Below, piece after piece: positions 7,395-13,157 of a stretch of 13,157 nucleotides of DNA (positions are counted from its first letter, which is position 1; every line of letters starts with the position of its first letter). The notes under the pieces were generated by a model that was not told where the DNA came from, did not search any database, and saw only the letters and a program-made list of their open reading frames with translations. The translations under genes were made by a program, and so were the position numbers. Origin of the DNA: Acidobacteriota bacterium (GTDB lineage Bacteria; Acidobacteriota; Terriglobia; Bryobacterales; Bryobacteraceae); NCBI GenBank assembly GCA_003223065.1, contig QHXU01000008.1:11851-25007 (forward strand), read 5' to 3'.

Positions 7395-8017
7395 GCACCC
7401 TTACCGTTGTGCGTCATGCGCAGGGACGCACCTTTCAGGACGAGCCGGACCGGCTGTCGGACACCGGCGAGATGCAGGCGCGCGCGCTCGGCGATTACTG
7501 GGAGAAGCGTGGGATCAAGTTCGACGAAGCCTGGAGCGGGTCGCTCCAGCGGCATCGTCAAACCGCGGGGCTGGCGTTACACCAGCCTTTCGAGATTTCC
7601 GAGGATTGGAATGAGTACGACGCAGTCGGCATCCTGCGCCATGGCCCGCCTGCCTCGTCATTTCCCGATAACCGCGCGTTCCAGAAAATGTTCGAACCCG
7701 CGATGCTGAACTGGCTCGAAGGCTCAGTGGACGGCGCCGAGCCGTGGCCTGTGTTCCGCGATCGTGTCCTCCGCGGACTCCGGCGCATCCAGGACGGGCC
7801 TCCGGGCCGCCGCGTCGTGGTTTTCACGTCAGGTGGGCCGATCGGCGTCCTGGTTCAGACCGCTCTGAACGCGCCGGACCAGAGTTTTCTTGAAGTGAAC
7901 TGGCGCGTGCGTAACTGCTCTTTGACCGAGTTTGTCTTTAGCAAAGGGCGATTGTCGCTCGATTCTTTTAACGCGCTCCCGCACCTGTCGAGCCCGTCGC
8001 TGCAGACGTTCCGTTAG
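7391..8017 (+). CDS. Histidine phosphatase superfamily protein with an altered second catalytic His
   Basis: 208-residue member of the histidine phosphatase (phosphoglycerate mutase-like) superfamily, predicted cytoplasmic. The first motif is VVRHAQG (6-12) with phospho-acceptor His9 preceded by Arg8. SGSLQRHRQTA (49-59) supplies the second Arg (Arg54), and WNEYD (73-77) the acid. The motif that normally reads xHGG, with the second phosphate-pocket His, is here FTSGGPIG (145-152), so Ser147 takes its place. The protein may be a variant phosphatase, a binding protein or weakly active. ATG at 7391 shares four bases with the dehydrogenase stop (ATGA), so it is probably coupled to the kinase-dehydrogenase pair. 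Its role there is open: removal of phosphate from a stalled phospho-acyl-CoA or another phosphoester is one guess. Its last 50 bases overlap the end of the convergent CocE gene. Confidence 0.88.
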   Translation: MSTLTVVRHAQGRTFQDEPDRLSDTGEMQARALGDYWEKRGIKFDEAWSGSLQRHRQTAGLALHQPFEISEDWNEYDAVGILRHGPPASSFPDNRAFQKMFEPAMLNWLEGSVDGAEPWPVFRDRVLRGLRRIQDGPPGRRVVVFTSGGPIGVLVQTALNAPDQSFLEVNWRVRNCSLTEFVFSKGRLSLDSFNALPHLSSPSLQTFR

Positions 8018-9566
8018 GCAATACGTTGACCTTCAGATGAGAGCCGGCGCCGCGTGAATGGTAAACGCGCTCAGTGGCCTTCTGGAAATCCGAGGTTTTC
8101 GCCGCGTAGATGTTGTCCACGAACTTCTGCGGATTCCGGTCCACAAGCGGGAACCAGGAGCTCTGCACCTGCACCATGATCCGATGACCTGGGCGGAACG
8201 TGTGGTAGATGTCCGGCATCACATACTCGATCTTGTCCATCTTGCCGGGCGTGAACGGCTCCGGTCTTTCGTAGCTTTTGCGAAAGCGTCCGCGCATAAG
8301 TTCGCCCCGCACCAGTTGCTGATAGCCACCCATCCGGATCTCCGCCGGATTGGGTTTGTTATCCGGATAATCATCCGGATAAACATCAATGAGCTTCACG
8401 ACGAAATCCGAGTCCGTGGCCGTAGTAGAAACGAAGAGGCTGGAAGTCACCGGACCTGCGAAGGTCACGTCGGAAGTGAGCGGAGCGGTCTGGTAGACCA
8501 GCACGTCCGTGCGCGTCGAGGCGAAGCGCTGGTCTTCGGTCATGTGCTCGCGTGTCATCCCCGGGGCCTGGAGATTGATGTATGGCACCGGCTTGTCCGG
8601 GTCGCTGATGTATTCATCGAAGCCGGTGTCATCGGCGGGAGGATCGAACGACAGCCCTCCGTTGGCATGGAAATATATCGACGCCGGGCGCGCTTCCTTC
8701 GGCGGCCACGCGTCGTGCTTGTGCCAGACGTTCCTGCCGGTTTCGAAAACGTATGCCTCCGGCAGATTGGGCGTTCCTTTGTCTTTCAGATAGTAATTGA
8801 AGTACGGGAATTCGATGTTCTCGCGGTAGAATTCGGCGGTTTTCGATCCGAAATGCACATTACCCAGAAACTCGCCGTCACTGCGCGACCAGCCGCCATG
8901 GAACCAGGGACCCATTACCAGAATGTTGTTGGCTCCCGGGCTCTGCGTCTCAATCGACTTGTACACATTCAGAGCGCCGAAAAGGTCCTCGGCGTCGAAC
9001 CAGCCGCCGACAGTCATGATCGCCGGCGGGATGTTTTTCAGATGCGGGCGCAGGTTCCGCGCTTGCCAGAACTCGTCGTAGTTCGGATGCTTCGTCATTT
9101 CGTTCCAGAACGCGACATCGTTCTTGTAGTATTTTTCGTTAATGTTCGCCAGCGGCCCGATGCGCAGGAAGAAGGTGTAAGCGTCCACCCAGTTCGGATC
9201 CTCGGAATTGCGAGGCGCAGTCGGGATTGCCGGCGCCGGACGCGGTCGCCCAAAGCCGTTGAAGAAGCGGTACGCGTGCGGCAGGTAGAGCGCGCCGTTG
9301 TGATGGAAATCGTCGCCGATGAACCAGTCCGAAATCGGCGCCTGCGGGGAGGCGCATTTGAGCGCCGGATGCGCGTCGATCACGCCCGCCGCGGTATAAA
9401 AGCCCGGATACGAAATGCCCCACATGCCCACGCGGCCGTTATTGTTCCGAATGTTCTTCACCAGCCAGTCAATCGTGTCGTGGGTGTCGGATGACTCATC
9501 CACATCTTGGGGTCCTCGCTTCACGTCGAGGTGCGGTGTCATATCTCGGAACTCACCCTCGCTCAT
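7968..9566 (-). CDS. CocE/NonD hydrolase, C-terminal fragment downstream of the frameshift
   Basis: A 532-residue open frame beginning at an internal ATG (MSEGEFRDMTPHLD) holds the catalytic triad Ser52, Asp191 and His223 and the whole C-terminal domain. It lacks the signal peptide, the first strands and the oxyanion Tyr, so by itself it is unlikely to be an active exported enzyme. The final 15 residues after VNVLP are low in complexity (Gly, Ala, Ser, Thr) and are encoded where the gene overlaps the convergent phosphatase gene. An automatic gene caller would list this as a separate gene. Confidence 0.75.
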   Translation of the reverse strand: MSEGEFRDMTPHLDVKRGPQDVDESSDTHDTIDWLVKNIRNNNGRVGMWGISYPGFYTAAGVIDAHPALKCASPQAPISDWFIGDDFHHNGALYLPHAYRFFNGFGRPRPAPAIPTAPRNSEDPNWVDAYTFFLRIGPLANINEKYYKNDVAFWNEMTKHPNYDEFWQARNLRPHLKNIPPAIMTVGGWFDAEDLFGALNVYKSIETQSPGANNILVMGPWFHGGWSRSDGEFLGNVHFGSKTAEFYRENIEFPYFNYYLKDKGTPNLPEAYVFETGRNVWHKHDAWPPKEARPASIYFHANGGLSFDPPADDTGFDEYISDPDKPVPYINLQAPGMTREHMTEDQRFASTRTDVLVYQTAPLTSDVTFAGPVTSSLFVSTTATDSDFVVKLIDVYPDDYPDNKPNPAEIRMGGYQQLVRGELMRGRFRKSYERPEPFTPGKMDKIEYVMPDIYHTFRPGHRIMVQVQSSWFPLVDRNPQKFVDNIYAAKTSDFQKATERVYHSRGAGSHLKVNVLPNGTSAATGSTGAGAR

Positions 9567-9879
9567 ATTGCGCCCGCGGACGTCCTGGTAGACGAAAAAT
9601 GAATTTCTCTTTCGCGAATTTTTCGTTGGGTCCGAGAGCAGCGCGGTAATTGTCGATGCCGTACGGAGCCACGCTGTACGGTGTTCGATCGAGCATGATC
9701 GGCCAGCGCTCGGAATCGTCCTTTGGAACGTATACCGAGGTAAAGAGCTTCTTGCCGTCGCGCATCGGGATTTGAAACTCGTACTTTGTGTAATTGGCCT
9801 TGACGAACTCGACGCCTTGCGCGGCCGCGACGCGCACGGCCAGGGTGAAAGCGATGGCAGCGGAGCCGAGAGTTTTCAT
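9553..9879 (-). CDS. CocE/NonD hydrolase, N-terminal fragment upstream of the frameshift
   Basis: A 108-residue reading frame from the ATG at 9879 carries the signal peptide and the first strands of the hydrolase fold (YEFQIPMRDGKKLFTSVYVP; RTPYS). After KFIF it shifts out of frame into RLPGRPRAQYERG and stops at 9553. The frame is open further upstream to 9963, but the signal peptide places the start at 9879. Confidence 0.7.
   Translation of the reverse strand: MKTLGSAAIAFTLAVRVAAAQGVEFVKANYTKYEFQIPMRDGKKLFTSVYVPKDDSERWPIMLDRTPYSVAPYGIDNYRAALGPNEKFAKEKFIFRLPGRPRAQYERG
9595..9599. other. A5 homopolymer at the CocE frameshift
   Basis: On the coding strand this is a run of five T in ATTTTTCGTC. 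Four T would give ATT TTC GTC (I-F-V) and join the two frames. One extra base in a homopolymer is a frequent slippage site and also a frequent read error. Confidence 0.8.
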
Positions 9880-9978
9880 AGGTCTACAGCGTACACCAGT
9901 AGCACAACCGGCGCTACTTGTTCCTTGACTCGCCGAACGATCTTGTGATGGACTGAGCCGCATGGAGCGATCAAGTTA
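9880..9978. promoter_or_regulatory. Divergent intergenic region between the CocE gene and the GNAT gene
   Basis: At 99 bases this is the longest gap in the window and must hold the promoters of both divergent genes. A TTGACT at 9925-9930 could be a -35 box for the GNAT gene, but nothing near 9948 resembles a good -10. GGAG at 9964-9967, 11 bases before the ATG, is a reasonable ribosome-binding site. I see no operator-like repeat. Confidence 0.35.
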
Positions 9979-10530
9979 ATGTATCGCTTCAAAAAGGCTG
10001 AGGCCGAAGCGGAATTCGAGCAGATTTTCCGGCTGAATCACGCCGTGTTCGCGCGCGAACTCCGCCAGTACGCGGCCGATTCATCGGCCCGGCTGGTCGA
10101 CAAGTTCCATGATAAGAACCTGTACGTAATCGCTGTCTCCGATGAAGAAGTGGTCGGAATGATCGCGGCTCACGACCGGCCGCCGTTTTCCATCGTGGAC
10201 CGGCTGCCCGATCCGGGCGTGCTAGAACAATTCGGACGGCTCATCGAGGTCCGGCTACTGGCGATCGATCCGGCGCATCGCAGCGGGATGGTGCTGGCCG
10301 GTCTATTCCTTACGTTGTACCAACATGTGCGCAAGTACGATGCCGTCGCCATTTCCGGGCGCGTGGAAGAGTGTCCGATGTATCACCGGCTCGGATTCCA
10401 TGACCTCGGTCCGCCCGTGCGCAGCGGCCAGGCCGAGTTCGTACCGATGGCGCTGCGAGTGGCGGATCTTGCGCGGCGCGAGCCGCGTTGGCGGCGGAGG
10501 CTGGAGAGCGTGCGCGGACCAATGCCGTGA
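9979..10530 (+). CDS. GNAT-fold acyltransferase, N-acyl amino acid/autoinducer synthase-like
   Basis: 183-residue protein with the GNAT acyltransferase fold. The conserved core is the acceptor-side region FRLNHAVFARELRQY (17-31), LVDKFHDKN (39-47), the strand VVGMIAAHDRPPFS (58-71), EVRLLAIDPAHRSGMVLAG (90-108) at the acyl-CoA pantetheine site, and CPMYHRLGF (132-140), the usual late GNAT motif. The pattern RLNHxxFxxE, then LVDKFH, then E-R-LAIDPAHR resembles GNAT proteins related to long-chain N-acyl amino acid and homoserine lactone synthases more than small acetyltransferases. That assignment comes from remembered family patterns and is moderate. The classical acetyl-CoA loop R/QxxGxG/A is imperfect (HRSGMV). 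The ATG at 9979 has GGAG upstream. The gene is divergent from the CocE gene and convergent with the hybrid kinase (23-base gap). Substrates are unknown. Confidence 0.75.
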   Translation: MYRFKKAEAEAEFEQIFRLNHAVFARELRQYAADSSARLVDKFHDKNLYVIAVSDEEVVGMIAAHDRPPFSIVDRLPDPGVLEQFGRLIEVRLLAIDPAHRSGMVLAGLFLTLYQHVRKYDAVAISGRVEECPMYHRLGFHDLGPPVRSGQAEFVPMALRVADLARREPRWRRRLESVRGPMP

Positions 10531-10557
10531 GTCCGGCGGGCGGATCTCCCCACTCAC
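10527..10557. terminator. Inverted repeat spanning both convergent stop codons
   Basis: GTGAGT (10527-10532) and ACTCAC (10552-10557) are exact inverted copies separated by 19 bases, with a small inner GGG/CCC. Each arm contains the TGA stop of one of the two convergent genes. A shared terminator is possible, but the stem is interrupted and no T-run follows. Confidence 0.2.
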
Positions 10558-13157
10558 ATTGGCTGCGTGGCTGTATAGGTGAATTCCTTGCTGCGGCTGA
10601 TCCATACGCGCAGCACTGAAAAGAGCTGCTCGAGGTCCACCGGTTTCGTGATGTAGTCCGATGCGCCGGCTTCGATGCACTTGGCGCGATCTCCCTTCAT
10701 CGCCTTCGCTGTCAGCGCGATGATCGGAAGCGACCGGAACTCGGGCTCCTGGCGGATCGCCTGCATTGTTTCGTACCCATCCATTTCCGGCATCATGATG
10801 TCCATGAGCACAACATCGATATCCGTCGTCTTTTTGAGCAGTTCGATTCCGGCGCGGCCATTCTCGGCGTGCACAACCTGGAGATGATGGTCCTCGAGCA
10901 GGCTGGTCAGTGCGAAAATGTTGCGTACATCATCATCCACTACCAACACCTTCTTGCCGGCAAGCATGACGTCCATCTGTCGCAACTGCTCGAGAGTCCG
11001 GCGCTGGTCCCCTCTGAGCTCCACCTCGTTGCGGTGGAGCAAGAGAACCGATTCATCAAGTAGCCGTTCCAGCGAATGGACAACCCTGATGAGGCTGCTT
11101 CGCGCCAGCCGCGCGAGGTCCATTTCTTCTTCCGAACTGATCGTGCGATTGGTTACGAATACCGCCGGGGGCGCGCTGGGCCCGGTCAAGCCCTGAATCT
11201 CTTCGACGAGCTGCAGCGGGCCAATATCTTCGACATGACGGTGAATGACGATTCCGTCGAGATACTGCTGCTTCACTACCGCCAGGGCCTCGCCGCCGGT
11301 GCCGACGCTGACGATGTCCAGGTCCGCAGCGGCCACGGTCCGGAGCATGCTGTCCCGTTCCACCTCATCGGCGCACACCAGGAGCAACTTCTTCACTCGC
11401 TTATGAACGGACTGCTCGATCGTCTCGAAGGCCTCGACCAGGGATTCGTTCGTGACGGATTTTTCGAGATAGGTCATGGCGCCCAGCGCGAGTCCAAGCC
11501 GCCGGTTCTCGTCACCTGAAATGATGTGAACCGGAATGTGTCGCGTTGTTGGATCATGCTTCAGACGGTCAAGAATCGTCCAACCGGCCATGTCCGGAAG
11601 ATTGATGTCCAGGGTGATGGCGCCCGGCTTGAACTCCCTGGCCAGGGACATTGCGCTGCTGCCTCGCAGCGCCACCAGCGCCTTCAGCCTGCGATCATGA
11701 GCAAGATCCACGAGAATGCGCGCGAACGTAATATCATCCTCCACGATCAGCAGGACCGAATCGCCCGGCTCGACGAGGTTGCGGTCGTCGTCGATAACCA
11801 GATCCTCAACCAATTCCTGGCCGGCCAGCGGTGACGGGAGAATGATATCGACGCTCGTCTCAGGAGCGGCTGCGGCCTGCTCCAGCATGACCGGAGTCGT
11901 TTTGAGCGCCTCGCTCTTAGGCGGCTGCGCGGGCGTGACGTAGGCTTGCGGAAGGTAAAGAGTGAACGTACTGCCAACTCCGGGTACGCTTTGTAACCGG
12001 ATCTCGCCCCCCAGCAGCCGCGCCAGCTCGCGGCTGATCGAAAGCCCCAGGCCGGTGCCTCCGTATTTGCGGCTGGTAGTGCCGTCGGCCTGCTGGAACG
12101 CTTCGAAGATAATCCGCTGCTTGTCGGATTGAATGCCGATCCCCGTATCCGAAACGGAGAACCCAATCACGGACTTGGCGCGCGAAAGAATCGTGTGGTG
12201 TGGAGTCCAGCCCTCTGTAGCCTTGTCGATGGCCAGCCGGACTGAGCCCTGCTCCGTGAACTTGAGCGCGTTCGAAAGCAGGTTCTTTAGTACCTGCTGC
12301 AGGCGCTTGGCGTCGGTGTGTATGACCTCGGAAGCAAGCGAGCTGCCCAGCTCGATCGTGAACTCCAGGCCCTTGCCGTCGGCCACGTGCCGGAATGTCT
12401 TGGAGCAGTAGTCCTGCAGTTCGGTGAAGCGCACGCCTCCGACGTCGACATCCATCTTTCCCGATTCGATCTTGCTGAGATCGAGAATGTCGTTGATCAA
12501 CGCAAGCAAGTCGGTTCCCGATGTGTGGATCGTCTCAGCGAACTTGACTTGCTTGGGAGTCAAGTTCTTGTCCGAGTTCTCGGAAAGCATTCTGGCCAGG
12601 ATGAGAAGGTTGTTAAGCGGAGTTCGAAGCTCGTGACTCATGTTGGCCAGGAATTCGCTCTTGTATTTGGAGGTGAGCGCAAGCTGTTCCGCTTTCTCTT
12701 CGAGCGCTTTCTTGGCCTGCTCGACCTCGCGGTTCTTGGTTTCGACCTCGGTTTTTTGCTCGGCGAGCAGTTGCGCCTTCTCCTGGAGCTCGGCGTTGGT
12801 CTTCTGCAGTTGCAGCTGCTGGCTCTGCAGCTCTTCGGCCAGCGCCTGGCTTTGTTTCAAGAGCTGTTCCGTGCGCATGGTCGCGGCGATCGTGTTCAGC
12901 ACAATGCCAATGGACTGCGTGAGCTGATCGAGGAACGCAAGGTGAACATCATTGAACTCGGCAAACGAGGCGAGCTCGATGGCGGCCTTGACGTCGCCTT
13001 CAAACAGCACCGGCAGCACCACAATGCTTAAGGGCGCGGAGCCGCCCAGGCTCGAGTTGATCCGGATATAATTGCCCGGCACATTCTTTACCAGGATGCG
13101 TTCCTTCTCCTTGGCGCATTGGCCGATCAATCCGTGACCGACCTTGAACTGCTTGGG
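10554..13157 (-). CDS. Hybrid sensor histidine kinase: GAF, coiled coil, HisKA, HATPase, three receiver domains (N-terminus outside window)
   Basis: The frame is open to the window edge, so the TTG at 13130 is not the true start; residues are numbered from it. Residues 1-85 are the end of a GAF domain (GLIGQCAKEKERILV). Residues 86-155 are a Gln/Glu-rich coiled coil. The HisKA H-box is FLANMSHELRTPLNN (160-174) with His166. The ATP-binding domain has the N-box NLLSNALKF (283-291), DTGIGI (328-333), FEAF (342-345) and GGTGLGL (357-363). Receiver 1 (about 457-575) has Asp508 and Lys557. Receiver 2 (about 581-695) is degenerate, with His630 at the phospho-acceptor place. Receiver 3 (about 726-845) has VDDD, Asp777 in LMDIMMPEMDG and Lys829. 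No DNA-binding output or Hpt domain is present, so output must pass to another protein. Relatives with this GAF often carry HAMP repeats upstream; whether this one does cannot be seen. Confidence 0.93.
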   Translation of the reverse strand, partial: PKQFKVGHGLIGQCAKEKERILVKNVPGNYIRINSSLGGSAPLSIVVLPVLFEGDVKAAIELASFAEFNDVHLAFLDQLTQSIGIVLNTIAATMRTEQLLKQSQALAEELQSQQLQLQKTNAELQEKAQLLAEQKTEVETKNREVEQAKKALEEKAEQLALTSKYKSEFLANMSHELRTPLNNLLILARMLSENSDKNLTPKQVKFAETIHTSGTDLLALINDILDLSKIESGKMDVDVGGVRFTELQDYCSKTFRHVADGKGLEFTIELGSSLASEVIHTDAKRLQQVLKNLLSNALKFTEQGSVRLAIDKATEGWTPHHTILSRAKSVIGFSVSDTGIGIQSDKQRIIFEAFQQADGTTSRKYGGTGLGLSISRELARLLGGEIRLQSVPGVGSTFTLYLPQAYVTPAQPPKSEALKTTPVMLEQAAAAPETSVDIILPSPLAGQELVEDLVIDDDRNLVEPGDSVLLIVEDDITFARILVDLAHDRRLKALVALRGSSAMSLAREFKPGAITLDINLPDMAGWTILDRLKHDPTTRHIPVHIISGDENRRLGLALGAMTYLEKSVTNESLVEAFETIEQSVHKRVKKLLLVCADEVERDSMLRTVAAADLDIVSVGTGGEALAVVKQQYLDGIVIHRHVEDIGPLQLVEEIQGLTGPSAPPAVFVTNRTISSEEEMDLARLARSSLIRVVHSLERLLDESVLLLHRNEVELRGDQRRTLEQLRQMDVMLAGKKVLVVDDDVRNIFALTSLLEDHHLQVVHAENGRAGIELLKKTTDIDVVLMDIMMPEMDGYETMQAIRQEPEFRSLPIIALTAKAMKGDRAKCIEAGASDYITKPVDLEQLFSVLRVWISRSKEFTYTATQPM

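Larger units (their letters stand above)
7968..9879 (-). pseudogene. CocE/NonD-type alpha/beta hydrolase (X-Pro dipeptidyl-peptidase S15 family), frameshifted
   Basis: One gene split over two frames. Removing one A from the A5 run at 9595-9599 restores a continuous protein of about 636 residues, with ...KFIFVYQDVRGRNMSEGEF... across the junction, exactly as expected for CocE/NonD hydrolases. The repaired protein starts at MKTLGSAAIAFTLAVRVAAAQ (9879), a signal peptide, then has DRTPYS (64-69, oxyanion Tyr), nucleophile Ser156 in GMWGISYPG, Asp295 in GGWFDAED, His327 in GPWFHGG, and the C-terminal jelly-roll domain to LKVNVLP. All catalytic residues are present. The family hydrolyses esters or amides (cocaine esterase, alpha-amino acid ester hydrolase, glutaryl-7-ACA acylase, X-Pro peptidase); the substrate here is unknown. 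The intact flanks argue for a very recent mutation or a sequencing error rather than an old pseudogene. Confidence 0.82.

Noticed and set aside
8359..8382. Palindrome TTATCCGGATAA followed by a near copy
   Set aside because: It encodes the conserved YPDDYPDN of CocE proteins, so codon repetition explains it without a regulatory site.
8058..9494. 478-residue open frame on the + strand opposite the CocE gene
   Set aside because: It is Arg/Val-rich with no recognisable motif, and lies exactly opposite a well-conserved hydrolase; long antisense frames are common in GC-rich DNA.
12318..13031. 237-residue Leu-rich open frame on the + strand opposite the kinase
   Set aside because: The Leu/Gln richness mirrors the antisense of the coiled-coil codons, and no family is recognisable.

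Overview
This is a gene-dense, GC-rich (by eye near 60%) chromosomal stretch of a bacterium. It holds eleven genes, cut at both ends, with gaps of at most 99 bases. I see no rRNA, tRNA, CRISPR array, transposase or phage gene. The mix of an M61 peptidase with a PDZ tail, a CocE/NonD hydrolase, a DinB protein, a secreted epoxide-hydrolase-like enzyme and a large GAF hybrid kinase, with weak or absent Shine-Dalgarno sequences, would suit an environmental Acidobacteriota (Bryobacterales/Solibacter-like) or a similar soil lineage. That placement is an impression from gene content, not a demonstrated one.

Layout: positions 1-1799 (+) carry the C-terminal part of an atypical NRAMP-family metal transporter, then fabI (enoyl-ACP reductase). 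Positions 1823-5049 (-) form a tight three-gene unit read right to left: exported alpha/beta hydrolase, DinB-fold protein (ATGA overlap), exported M61 peptidase (3-base gap). Positions 5086-8017 (+) form a second unit that starts only 36 bases from the hydrolase start: APH-fold kinase, acyl-CoA dehydrogenase, and histidine phosphatase (ATGA overlap between the last two). Positions 7968-9879 (-) hold a CocE/NonD hydrolase broken by one extra base in an A5 run. Positions 9979-10530 (+) encode a GNAT-fold acyltransferase. Positions 10554-13157 (-) encode a hybrid sensor kinase with three receiver domains, running off the right edge.

The most interesting block is 5086-8017. The kinase and dehydrogenase look like the two halves of the animal fusion protein ACAD11, and like LvaA/LvaC of levulinate catabolism in Pseudomonas putida. 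The dehydrogenase has the ACAD10/11-type GPDEVH sequence where ordinary acyl-CoA dehydrogenases carry their catalytic Glu. I infer a route in which a 4-hydroxyacyl-CoA is phosphorylated and the phosphate then eliminated so that beta-oxidation can proceed. The translationally coupled histidine phosphatase lacks the usual second catalytic His (TSGG in place of xHGG) and may be an undescribed accessory. Other points worth a look are the NRAMP transporter whose TM6 MPH motif reads SPF, the second receiver domain of the hybrid kinase with His at the phospho-acceptor position, and the frameshift in the CocE gene.
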